Assembly (NCBI GenBank): GCA_030527665.1
Contig: JAUNAK010000019.1
Location: 1-41,959 of the forward strand
Length of the DNA: 41,959 bases
Direction: 5' to 3'
From: Eubacteriales bacterium
Lineage (GTDB): Bacteria > Bacillota > Clostridia > Lachnospirales > Lachnospiraceae
The translations under genes were made by a program, and so were the position numbers. Shown in pieces: positions 31,860 through 40,330 of the stretch; position 1 is the first letter of the stretch, and every line of letters starts with the position of its first letter. The notes below the pieces were generated by a model. It was given only the letters and a program-made list of their open reading frames with translations, was not told the DNA's origin and did no database searches.

Positions 31860-33710
31860 TTACAGCTTCTCAGCCGTTTGTCGGATCGCTTCGTACTCTT
31901 CCCTTGGCAGGAAGGGAGACATATCATCCAGTGACGGCGATACGATCCGTCCGTCCGGAAGCACGCGGGAGCCCAGCTTCGGTTCAAAATTCTGTTCCGG
32001 GTCCAGCATGATCTCAGCAATAACCGGTCCATCGGTATGAAGAACCTCTTTTGTCTGTTTCTCTGCCATCGTTATGTCTTCGATCCGGATATAGGGAATG
32101 CCATACGCCCAGGCAATTTTTTCCATATCCGGGAAGCTGAGACCGTTTCCGTCACTGACACCGACCAGCGGAGGCTGGAAGGAATTTTTCTGCGTCTGAC
32201 GAATGGAATGATAGCCATTGTTATTCAGATAAAAGATCTTCAGGTTCATCCGGTTGTATACAACGGTCTGCAGTTCCTGCAGATTCATCTGAAAACTGCC
32301 GTCTCCGTCAACACAGACCACGCGTTTTCCCTTCTCTGCGACGGCTGCACCAATGGCAGCCGGAAAACCATATCCCATCGCCGCACAGCCGGAATTGGTG
32401 AACAGACGCTGTCCCTTTTTGATCTTTGCAGCCTGAAAAGTCACAACACAGGCGGATCCGTTACCGCAGATCACCTTGTCCTCTTCCTCCAGTACCCGGA
32501 AAAACTCTGTCATATAGGCATAGGGATTCATCGGTGTATGTGTCTCATAGAACGCCGGTCGAACCGCCGGATAGCGTTCTTCCAGCTCTCTGCACCATGC
32601 AAGCCATGCGGATCGGTCGGTACATGTCTCTGTTTTCTCTCCCTCCGCACCGAAAGATGATTTGAACGAACCCGCCCCCGCTGTTTCCGCCAGCGACCGC
32701 AGCACATCCTTCACATTGGCATGGACCGGCAGGTCAATGGCAAGTGTTGGCTTCTTCAGCTCGTTCTCATCGATATCCACCATGATCCTGTATGCCTGCT
32801 GTGCAAACTGCAGACGGTTGTAGCTGATCATTCGAATATTCATTCTGCATCCGAGGACCAGCAGCAGATCACAGTTCTGTACAATAAAATTGCCGGCACG
32901 GGTTCCGACGGTACCCGGTTTTCCGACATTCAGCGGATGGGAAGCCGGCAGAAGATCGTGGGCATTCCATGCCGTCAGTACAGGTATCTGCAGCTTCTCG
33001 ATGCATGCCAGAAATTCCGGATACGCATCCGCAAGCCGGATAGCGGTTCCTGCCAGAATAACCGGCCGTTCTGCCTGTTCGATCCGGCGAAGGATCTCCT
33101 CTGTCTGCCTTTCATCATAGACCGGCATATCCGGATACGCCGCCTCTGCAGGATCGAATCCGGCAAGTTCCTCCGTCTCGATCACCGCAGCCTGCACGTC
33201 CAGCGGAACATCCAGCCAGACCGGACCGGGCCTGCCGTTTTTTGCCAGAAACAGAGCTTTCTCCAGGTGATAACGGATCTGCATCGGGTCGGTGACCATG
33301 ACCGCATACTTGGTTACCGGTGCCGCCATATCCACGATGTTGATCTCCTGATCTCCCAGCTGACGCAAAGGGAGATCTGTACTCCACAGCGTCGTCTCCC
33401 GCTTCACCTGTCCGGATACGATAAACATGGGAATGGAATCCACCCAGCCGCCCATGACACCTGTCAGTGCATTGGTACCGCCCGGACCGCTTGTCACACA
33501 GACCAGTGCCAGCCTTCCGGATAAACGTGTATATCCCTCTGCAGCGATCGCACATGCCTGTTCATGGTGATTGTACGTGCAGTTCATTCCTTCCTTATGT
33601 CCGAAGGCATCGTTCAGATGCATGGCACCGCCGCCGGTTACGGTAAAGCAGTCGGTAATATTGTTTTTCACAAAGAAATCCGCCATGTACGCGGCAAGTT
33701 TCATTTTCAT
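31860..33710 (-). CDS. Acetolactate-synthase-like ThDP enzyme for sugar modification
   Basis: 616 residues in three domains (N-terminal PYR about 1-180, central about 195-340, C-terminal PP about 390-570). Glu50 in 'YNHHEQACAIAAEGYTR' is the ThDP-activating glutamate; 'VDGDGSFQMN...LNNNGY' (about 466-497) is the ThDP/Mg motif. It resembles acetohydroxyacid synthase and YerE, which decarboxylates pyruvate and adds the two-carbon unit to CDP-4-keto-3,6-dideoxyglucose. It has no ilvN-type partner and is embedded with rfbF/G/H, so a role in a branched-chain sugar is favoured over valine synthesis. The aldolase immediately upstream may supply the 2-oxoacid donor. A hydrophilic insert lies at about 343-368. 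Confidence 0.92.
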   Translation of the reverse strand: MKMKLAAYMADFFVKNNITDCFTVTGGGAMHLNDAFGHKEGMNCTYNHHEQACAIAAEGYTRLSGRLALVCVTSGPGGTNALTGVMGGWVDSIPMFIVSGQVKRETTLWSTDLPLRQLGDQEINIVDMAAPVTKYAVMVTDPMQIRYHLEKALFLAKNGRPGPVWLDVPLDVQAAVIETEELAGFDPAEAAYPDMPVYDERQTEEILRRIEQAERPVILAGTAIRLADAYPEFLACIEKLQIPVLTAWNAHDLLPASHPLNVGKPGTVGTRAGNFIVQNCDLLLVLGCRMNIRMISYNRLQFAQQAYRIMVDIDENELKKPTLAIDLPVHANVKDVLRSLAETAGAGSFKSSFGAEGEKTETCTDRSAWLAWCRELEERYPAVRPAFYETHTPMNPYAYMTEFFRVLEEEDKVICGNGSACVVTFQAAKIKKGQRLFTNSGCAAMGYGFPAAIGAAVAEKGKRVVCVDGDGSFQMNLQELQTVVYNRMNLKIFYLNNNGYHSIRQTQKNSFQPPLVGVSDGNGLSFPDMEKIAWAYGIPYIRIEDITMAEKQTKEVLHTDGPVIAEIMLDPEQNFEPKLGSRVLPDGRIVSPSLDDMSPFLPREEYEAIRQTAEKL

Positions 33711-33792
33711 AAAGAATCTCCTGTCTGATCGGCTCCTCAGCTCTCATGTATATAGGATGGATCTGCGAATCTCGAAAAGAGATCGCCTGTGC

Positions 33793-35394
33793 TCAAATGT
33801 CATATAACGTATCCGTAAGAAAAACCGTCTCAATATCCGCACGAAGTTTTCGAAGTGCAGCGGAAACCGCCCGATTGATCTCCTGTGATTCCAGATCACT
33901 GTAATGATATTCCATCTTCTGATCCACGTAATTGGTATGAAAGGCTCCCGCATAGCCGTCAAAGCCTGCCATATATACTCTTTTGTGCTTCAGCCGGATC
34001 ATCACCTTCAGCAGCATCAGCATCGGATTGTCGCGGAATTCGGCTTCTCCGCATAACAGATACGGAAAAGACAGCTGATAGGAAAAATCTCCGCTTGTCT
34101 TTGCCACATTGGAAGTCGCGATCACTTCCAGATCTCGCTTTCCGGACAAGACCGCTGCCTGCTGCACATACCGCTTGGCATTGCTCAGAAACAGACAATC
34201 CGCCGCCGGTTCAACGGGGATAAAATTCACCGAGATCACCAGCGGATCCTTTTCTATCATAAATGCCTGTATCCGATCCTTCTGCAGACGGATCGAATTT
34301 CCGGGACCGAGCAGAAGGATCTCTCTTCCCTCTGTTTTTTTCTTCAGCCTTCGGATACTCTCTTCATCATTGACAGAGACAGCCAGATACTCATAGTACA
34401 GTTTTTCTATATAGGCTTCCTTATACAGAAGTTTCTGCCCGCCTTCCAGCTTCTGCAGAATCTCATTGACGGAATGAACGGAAAGCGTCCGCTTATTCAG
34501 CAGATAGGACACATAATTGGGATGACAGTCATTGAAAGCCGCAATAAAGTGCTTCAGATCATATCCCCATGCCGGCTGCGGTGTCAGTGGCGCAATGCTC
34601 ACGTCGATCGCCTCCAGCAGCTGACTGATCTTGTATTTTTTTCCATAGGCTGCATTCAGATGCATGGCCAGAAGTTCCACCGGTGCATTTCCGGCTCCTT
34701 TTCCGCATCCGTAAAGGGTTCCGTCAATCACCAGATCCCTTCCGGATGTTTTTCCTCTCTTCAGAAACTCGATGGCATTGGCATACCCCATCTGAAAATT
34801 GTTATGCCCGTGATAGCCGATACCGATCAAAGGATCCAGATGTGCATCCAGCAGTTCAAAATAATGCAGCAGATTATTCTGATGCATGAGACCGTAGGTA
34901 TCCACCATGGATACTGCATACGGCCTGACCTGATTGGCGAGCCGGATCAGATCCAGCATTTCTTCATCTTCATAGCTGGTCACCGATACCAGCTGGGCAA
35001 ATACACAGTATCCCTTTTGCTTCAACGCTTCGCAGTAAGCCATTGCCTCCCTGCGAAGGTGCTTTTTGAAGATCACCCGGATGCCGTCCAGCCAGGATTC
35101 CGCTGCAGGCCGGATCAGATCCAGGCCGCAGGTTCCATAGTCGATCATTCCGACGACCATTGTATTTTTTCGATCCATCCCCCCGTAGATCTGTCTGACC
35201 GGATCTGTTCCGGGCATGATGCTTCGATCCAGATCGGTTATTCTGCGCTCATCCAGAAAGCCGATCTCAATAATATCCACCCCGGCATCCACGATTCGTT
35301 CAAAAATACTGATCAGATGATCATGACCGAATTCCCAGTCATTGATATATCCTCCGTCCCGTAAGGTACAGTCCAGTAATTGTATCCTGTTCAT
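33793..35394 (-). CDS. DRE-TIM aldolase with DUF115/GT42-like C-terminal domain
   Basis: 533 residues. The start is at 35394 (GAAGGA before it); the longer frame to 35421 would include that ribosome site. Residues 1-320 are an HMGL-like aldolase: 'LLDCTLRDGGYINDW', 'GYHGHNNFQMGYANAIEF' (HxHN). Relatives such as DmpG/BphI cleave or form 4-hydroxy-2-oxoacids from pyruvate plus an aldehyde. Residues about 350-533 form a separate domain starting 'ILLLGPGNSIRLQ', with 'VYMAGFDGYAGA', which recalls the DUF115/MAF or CstII-type Rossmann fold; this link is weak. It lies between rfbH and the ThDP gene, so it probably shares their pathway. Confidence 0.87.
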   Translation of the reverse strand: MNRIQLLDCTLRDGGYINDWEFGHDHLISIFERIVDAGVDIIEIGFLDERRITDLDRSIMPGTDPVRQIYGGMDRKNTMVVGMIDYGTCGLDLIRPAAESWLDGIRVIFKKHLRREAMAYCEALKQKGYCVFAQLVSVTSYEDEEMLDLIRLANQVRPYAVSMVDTYGLMHQNNLLHYFELLDAHLDPLIGIGYHGHNNFQMGYANAIEFLKRGKTSGRDLVIDGTLYGCGKGAGNAPVELLAMHLNAAYGKKYKISQLLEAIDVSIAPLTPQPAWGYDLKHFIAAFNDCHPNYVSYLLNKRTLSVHSVNEILQKLEGGQKLLYKEAYIEKLYYEYLAVSVNDEESIRRLKKKTEGREILLLGPGNSIRLQKDRIQAFMIEKDPLVISVNFIPVEPAADCLFLSNAKRYVQQAAVLSGKRDLEVIATSNVAKTSGDFSYQLSFPYLLCGEAEFRDNPMLMLLKVMIRLKHKRVYMAGFDGYAGAFHTNYVDQKMEYHYSDLESQEINRAVSAALRKLRADIETVFLTDTLYDI

Positions 35395-35423
35395 AATGAA
35401 TCCTTCTTTGTATTCTGCCACTT

Positions 35424-36773
35424 TTATCGTCCCAGTGCCCTGCAGATACAGGCCGCCATGTAATCGATCATCGCATCGGTCATTCCCGGATACACGCCGA
35501 TCCAGAAAGACTGCCGCATGATCCTGTCCGTATTTGCAAGGCTTCCGGCGATCCGATAGGCATCTGTATCCCGAATCGTATCAAAACAGGGATGATAAAT
35601 AATATTTCCGCTGAAAAGAAGCCGTGTCTGAATATTATGCTGTTCCAGATAGCCGGTAATCGTATTTCGCTCTACACCGCATTCCTCTTTCACAGTGATC
35701 AGAAAACCAAACCAGGAAGGATCGCTGTTCTCCGCCGGTTCCGGAAGGATCAGACAGTCGGAAACCGGTTCCAGTGCCTGACGCAGACGCTTCCAGTTTG
35801 CCTTTCTGCGTTCGGTAAAATCCGGTACTTTCTTCAGCTGTTCGACTCCGATCGCTGCCTGCATATCCGTCACTTTCAGGTTATATCCCAAATGGCTGTA
35901 CACATACTTATGATCATATCCCTCCGGCAGCATTCCGTAGGTCCCCTCAAATCGATGTCCGCACATATTGTCATGTCCGGAATGGCAGATACAGTCTCTG
36001 CCCCAGTCCCGGTAACTGAGGATCAGCCGATGCAGCAGAGGATCATTGGTATATACACAGCCGCCTTCCCCCATCGTCATATGATGCGGCGGATAAAAAC
36101 TGGAAGTTCCGATATCTCCCCATGCCCCCGTTAACCTGGTCTCTCCGTCAATGGTATAGGTACTTCCGAGAGCATCACAGTTATCTTCCACAAGCCAGAG
36201 CCCGCGGCGGCGGCAGAACTCCCGGACCGCCTTCAGATCAAAGGGATTCCCCAGTGTATGAGCGATCATGACAGCCTTGGTTCGTTCGCTTACTGCCCCT
36301 TCCAGTGCCTGCGGATCAATATTGTACTGCGGAATCGTTACATCCACGAAAACCGGTACTGCTCCGTACTGCAGGATCGGTGCGATCGTCGTCGGAAAGC
36401 CGCAGGCAACCGTAATAACTTCATCTCCGGGAAGAATCCGCCGGTCTCCCAGCTCCGGAGCCGTCAGCGTCATGAAAGCCAGCAGGTTCGCCGATGAGCC
36501 GCTGTTTACCAGATGTGCAAAGCGGACTCCCATATAATCAGCAAACATTTTTTCAAACCGGTCTGCAAACCGTCCCGTCGTCAGCCAGAAATCCAGCATG
36601 GAATCCGTCAGTGCACACATTTCCTTTTCATCGTATACCCGGGAGGAATAGGCGATCCGATCCCCCGGCTGAAAATCCTTTTCCGACTCTATTTTCTTAT
36701 ACTCTTCATAGTATGCGGCAACCAGAGATTTGATCTCTGCTCTGGCTTCCGATTCACTGTTCCATTTTGCCAT
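35424..36773 (-). CDS. rfbH: CDP-4-keto-6-deoxyglucose-3-dehydrase (E1)
   Basis: 449 residues, aminotransferase fold without the PLP lysine: 'TSSFYPPHHMTMGEGG' has His (230/231) in its place, the mark of this PMP enzyme. Cys199, Cys261, Cys263 and Cys271 ('DNCDALG', 'RDCICHSGHDNMCG') are the expected [2Fe-2S] ligands. 'GYDHKYVYSHLGYNLKVTDMQAA' is family-diagnostic. It removes the 3-hydroxyl to give CDP-4-keto-3,6-dideoxy-D-glucose, needing electrons from a reductase (RfbI/E3) that is not in this window. It follows rfbF after a 92-nt gap and precedes the aldolase. Confidence 0.96.
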   Translation of the reverse strand: MAKWNSESEARAEIKSLVAAYYEEYKKIESEKDFQPGDRIAYSSRVYDEKEMCALTDSMLDFWLTTGRFADRFEKMFADYMGVRFAHLVNSGSSANLLAFMTLTAPELGDRRILPGDEVITVACGFPTTIAPILQYGAVPVFVDVTIPQYNIDPQALEGAVSERTKAVMIAHTLGNPFDLKAVREFCRRRGLWLVEDNCDALGSTYTIDGETRLTGAWGDIGTSSFYPPHHMTMGEGGCVYTNDPLLHRLILSYRDWGRDCICHSGHDNMCGHRFEGTYGMLPEGYDHKYVYSHLGYNLKVTDMQAAIGVEQLKKVPDFTERRKANWKRLRQALEPVSDCLILPEPAENSDPSWFGFLITVKEECGVERNTITGYLEQHNIQTRLLFSGNIIYHPCFDTIRDTDAYRIAGSLANTDRIMRQSFWIGVYPGMTDAMIDYMAACICRALGR

Positions 36774-36865
36774 GACAGCTACTTCCTTTCTCAGACCGGA
36801 CGAACCTTACGCTTCAACAGCTTTTTCTTTCTGTCAGGAATCCGTATCTCAGCAATAAAATACCT

Positions 36866-37645
36866 TTAATCCCAGTATTTCCAGGGTGCCTTTCCGGATT
36901 CCCAGTATTTCTCCAGAATCTGTTTCTCCCGAAGAGAATCCATGCACTGCCAGAAACCGTTATGCCGGTAACTCATCAGTTCCCCTTTTTCTGCCAGCAC
37001 CTCCAGAGCGACCTGCTCGAATACCGTTTCATCTCCCTCCAGATAGTCAAAGATGTTCGGCTGCAGCACCATAAAGCCGGCATTGATTGCCACACCGTCT
37101 CCGGCATTTTTCTCACGAAAAGCCCGTACGGCACCGACATCACTGATATCCAGAACCCCTTTGCTCTGGTTCTGGATCACGGACGTTAAGGTGGCCGTTT
37201 TTCTGTGTGAATGATGGAAATCAACAAGCGCATCGATATTGACATCGCAGACCGCATCACCGTAGGTCAGCATAAACGGCTCATCCCCCACATATTCCCG
37301 TATCCTTCGGATACGGCCTCCGGTCATCGTATGCAGTCCGGTATCGGCGATCGTGATCTTCCATGGTTCCACTGAACTTTTTTCCATCTTCATGGAATGT
37401 CTGCCTCCCGTAAAATCAAAGGTCACATCACCGGCATTCAGATAATAATCCGCAAACCACTGCTTGATGTACTCCTGCTTATAGCCTGCACAGACAATAA
37501 ATTCATTGTATCCGTAATGCGCATACCCTTTCATAATATGCCAGAGTATCGGTTTTCCTCCGATCTCCAGCATCGGTTTGGGTACCAGAACACTCTCCTC
37601 ACTGATGCGGGTTCCGAATCCGCCTGCCAGAATAACTACTTTCAT
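36866..37645 (-). CDS. rfbF: Glucose-1-phosphate cytidylyltransferase
   Basis: 259 residues (family about 257). The start at 37645 overlaps the flippase stop by 4 nt (ATGA); the longer frame to 37711 adds a non-homologous tail. 'VVILAGGFGTRISEESVLVP' then 'KPMLEIGGKPILWHIMKGYAHYGYNEF' are typical of RfbF, and 'LTYGDAVCDVN' holds the metal Asp. It makes CDP-D-glucose from CTP and glucose-1-phosphate, committing sugar to the dideoxyhexose pathway with rfbG and rfbH. Confidence 0.96.
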   Translation of the reverse strand: MKVVILAGGFGTRISEESVLVPKPMLEIGGKPILWHIMKGYAHYGYNEFIVCAGYKQEYIKQWFADYYLNAGDVTFDFTGGRHSMKMEKSSVEPWKITIADTGLHTMTGGRIRRIREYVGDEPFMLTYGDAVCDVNIDALVDFHHSHRKTATLTSVIQNQSKGVLDISDVGAVRAFREKNAGDGVAINAGFMVLQPNIFDYLEGDETVFEQVALEVLAEKGELMSYRHNGFWQCMDSLREKQILEKYWESGKAPWKYWD

Positions 37646-39186
37646 CGATGAATAACCCTTTCCAGCAGTTTTCTGCTTTCCTTGAATTCTGCAGTTCTGC
37701 CATATATACACAGGAACAATAGGTTCGGAAGGATCAGACAGATCCCTGCTTTACCTGCAAGGACAGCTGCCGAATGCCAGAATCCGGGGGCAGGTATCCG
37801 ATCCAGGAGCGAAACCACTCCATAGGTAGTTCCTCCGACAGCAAACGCCGCCGCTGCATAAAACCCGTGTGCCAGAAAAAATCGCTCCAGCCCGCCTTCC
37901 GTAAAATAGTACTTATATAGAAGTACGGCACCTCCGGCAAAATTAAAAACAAAATACGAAATCAGTGTTGCCAGAATGATGCCGAACAAGCCCATCCATC
38001 GGATCAGAAGCCAGTTCAGAAGCAGATTTGCCGCTGCTTCCAAGACGGATATATACCGTGCCTGCCACCAGATTCCGGCAGATTCCGAATACAGAGTCCG
38101 AATATCACTCATTTTCAGCACATAGAAATACACGGCGAAGATAACCGCGTAACCCACAGGCAAAGTCATTTCCTCGCCGGCCCACAGCCGCATAAAGGGC
38201 TGATACAGACACAACAGACAGATCGAACACCATCCGCTGATCCACATAAACAGAAAATTGATCATGTGCATGTCTTTTCTGTTTTTTTCTATCGAATCCA
38301 TGGCAATGCTGTTTCCGACACCTCCGGCCATGGACGTTTTGATCACGGCAATGATCATGACCACAGAATCCATAATGTAATAGTAATTGCCGTATACAGC
38401 GGTGATCGTTAAGCCGAGAAAAGCGGATACAAACATGGAATCGAAAGCATTTCGGGACAGCATAGCCACCTTGCGGATCATCAGCCCTGCTACCTGCTTA
38501 CGAATCTCTCTGTATTCGCTCTTTTCCAGTTCCCCTTCTGCTCTATAATCCGGATACTGTTTTTTTGCCCTCCAGCCGCAGAGCAAACTGTAAATGACCG
38601 AAGAGATCGGCATCATCAGCGCATAGAGATAATAATCCCTGGCAAACCATATAAAGAAAGCCTGTCCCAGATACATGCCCAGCTGTGTAAAAATATGGAT
38701 GCGTCCGCTGATGTCATCCCTCTGATGCGCCGTCAGGATCGCTTTTCGATTTGGAAAAATGAAGAAGTTGACACAGGTATTCAGCAGATAGATCAGATAC
38801 AGCAGATAGATATTGATATCCGGCGGCGTATTACCTCTGATCAGATGCGGAAGAAACGGAAGCATACATATGCCTGTCACACCGACTGCTATTCCGACCG
38901 TCCGATAGATCTTCTTATAATACTGCAGAAGTGCATTGATCTTACGGTCGTCATTCTCTGCAATCGGCTTATACAGACTGTAAATGATCGCCGTTCCGAA
39001 TCCCATTTCCATCAGATTCAGCATCTGCAGGATCGAATAAAACAAACTGGTCAGCCCCAGATAATCCGCCCCGATCAGATGGATGATCATGGTTCGTACA
39101 ATGAACGGAAGAATAACCCCGGATATCTTGTCGATCTCACCGACAATGATATTTCGCTTTGTATTTTCCGTGCGTGTAAGCCTCAT
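37642..39186 (-). CDS. Lipid-linked glycan flippase (Wzx/MATE-like)
   Basis: 514 residues with about 13-14 hydrophobic spans, of the polysaccharide transporter type (MOP superfamily). 'FIVRTMIIHLIGADYLGLTSLFYSILQMLNLMEMGFG' near the start and 'YKPIAENDDRKINALLQYYKK' follow the family pattern of Firmicutes capsule flippases. It moves an undecaprenyl-linked sugar or oligosaccharide to the outer face. It is the first gene of the cluster, behind an extended -10 promoter. An AGGAG lies about 12 nt before the ATG, a little far. Confidence 0.93.
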   Translation of the reverse strand: MRLTRTENTKRNIIVGEIDKISGVILPFIVRTMIIHLIGADYLGLTSLFYSILQMLNLMEMGFGTAIIYSLYKPIAENDDRKINALLQYYKKIYRTVGIAVGVTGICMLPFLPHLIRGNTPPDINIYLLYLIYLLNTCVNFFIFPNRKAILTAHQRDDISGRIHIFTQLGMYLGQAFFIWFARDYYLYALMMPISSVIYSLLCGWRAKKQYPDYRAEGELEKSEYREIRKQVAGLMIRKVAMLSRNAFDSMFVSAFLGLTITAVYGNYYYIMDSVVMIIAVIKTSMAGGVGNSIAMDSIEKNRKDMHMINFLFMWISGWCSICLLCLYQPFMRLWAGEEMTLPVGYAVIFAVYFYVLKMSDIRTLYSESAGIWWQARYISVLEAAANLLLNWLLIRWMGLFGIILATLISYFVFNFAGGAVLLYKYYFTEGGLERFFLAHGFYAAAAFAVGGTTYGVVSLLDRIPAPGFWHSAAVLAGKAGICLILPNLLFLCIYGRTAEFKESRKLLERVIHR

Positions 39187-39226
39187 AGATATCCGTTTCT
39201 CCTAAAACTGCATAATTAAGCAATTT

Positions 39227-39235
39227 ATTATATCA
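39227..39235 (-). promoter_or_regulatory. Extended -10 promoter of the glycan operon
   Basis: Minus-strand TGATATAAT: a perfect TATAAT with the TGn extension, and no good -35 at 16-18 bp. The start would be near 39220, giving a leader of about 34 nt. It is the only strong promoter seen upstream of the 24-kb gene run. Confidence 0.7.
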
Positions 39236-39309
39236 TAGATTTCCCCTGTCGTGGAGTCCTCCATTTCTGCAGCAGCTCCATTGCTCTCTTTGTTCATGTG
39301 CTTTCAGGC

Positions 39310-39355
39310 AAAAAGGTCATCTGCACCTCGCTGCTGCGAGAACAGATGACCTTTT
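39310..39355. terminator. Bidirectional-type terminator before the glycan operon
   Basis: Arms AAAAAGGTCATCTG and CAGATGACCTTTT with an inner CTCGC-TGCT-GCGAG hairpin. On the minus strand it ends in TTTTTGCC and terminates the lipoprotein transcript, insulating the downstream glycan promoter. Confidence 0.85.
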
Positions 39356-39402
39356 CTCATAAGGATGTTATTCCATAGCATCCTTTTATCACTATGAACT
39401 TA

Positions 39403-40233
39403 TTAGTATTCAGCCTCATCATACGTATAGCTCTCATCGTAATATCCGGTATCCTGGTCGGCCGATGCATCATACTCACCGGTATACTCCTCTCCGGAGT
39501 AGGTATAATCGGTCGTATCCTCACTATACCCGTTCAGATTCATTGCACTTCCATAGATCTCTGTTTCAAGTGTAGAGACCTCTTCCCCGGAGCTTTTTGA
39601 TTTGTAGGTGAAATAAGCAATATTATTGTCTGCATCAATAGTAATGGCAACTCCGGAAGCATCCTCAACAGGGAATCCGTGCAGTGTGTACTCCATATCA
39701 TCTTCCGTTGTGATCTTGACAATGATAGACGGAACCGTCATTTTCTCAGAGGCATTATCATCCCCTGCAGATGTATCTGCCGCAACTTCATAATAAAGAA
39801 TGCGATCCTCATCTGCAGCAAAAACATCACCTTCCGCCAGCAGATTATTCGCCTCTGCATTCTCATCATTCAGAACAGAAATACTTTTGATTCCCATTCC
39901 CATTTTATTGGTTACATTGATTCTTTTCGCTCCCGCATTTTCGCTACCGATCGTTTTCAGTCCAACTGCTGCAACTGCATTCTCCGCTTCCGGTTCCTCT
40001 TTTTTCTCGGCCTCCGGTGTTGTTTCGGAAGTCGATGCGATAACGACCTCTGTTGCCTCCGGGGTTGCCGTCGGAGTAACCTCCGGTGTTGCTTCAACTT
40101 CCGGCACTGCCTCCGTACTTACTGCAGAAGATTCCGCTGCCGAAGCATCGGCATTCTCCTCTTTATTGCCGCATGCGGTCATGGATACTGCCATACTCAA
40201 AACTGTCAGCATTGTAATAACTCTTTTTTTCAT
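39403..40233 (-). CDS. Lipoprotein of unknown function
   Basis: 276 residues; start at 40233 (GAGGAG before it) rather than 40299. The signal peptide ends in lipobox MTAC (Cys21). Residues about 25-95 are a Thr/Glu/Pro/Ala-rich linker, then a folded beta-rich region (about 95-235) containing 'INVTNKMGMGIKSISVLND' and 'VPSIIVKITTEDDMEYTLHGFPVEDA', and a Tyr/Asp/Glu-rich tail. I do not recognise the family. It is surface-exposed and probably transcribed alone from a promoter overlapping the upstream stop. A link to the glycan operon is only positional. Confidence 0.8.
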   Translation of the reverse strand: MKKRVITMLTVLSMAVSMTACGNKEENADASAAESSAVSTEAVPEVEATPEVTPTATPEATEVVIASTSETTPEAEKKEEPEAENAVAAVGLKTIGSENAGAKRINVTNKMGMGIKSISVLNDENAEANNLLAEGDVFAADEDRILYYEVAADTSAGDDNASEKMTVPSIIVKITTEDDMEYTLHGFPVEDASGVAITIDADNNIAYFTYKSKSSGEEVSTLETEIYGSAMNLNGYSEDTTDYTYSGEEYTGEYDASADQDTGYYDESYTYDEAEY

Positions 40234-40301
40234 TTTTATACTCCTCTTGTTTAAGAAATGCCAAACACTTTTTCTCCCCTGAATAAACGTGTACAGCATC
40301 T

Positions 40302-40330
40302 ATTATATTACGAAATGATCGAATTGTGTA
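40302..40330 (-). promoter_or_regulatory. Candidate promoter of the lipoprotein gene
   Basis: Minus-strand TACACA (40325-40330), 17-bp spacer, TATAAT (40302-40307). The -10 is perfect, the -35 weak. It abuts the stop of the transglutaminase-like gene. Confidence 0.55.

Noticed and set aside
31860-33710. ThDP enzyme as ordinary acetolactate synthase (ilvB)
   Set aside because: No regulatory subunit or other branched-chain amino acid gene nearby; location inside an rfbF/H/G operon favours sugar modification, though sequence alone does not exclude it.
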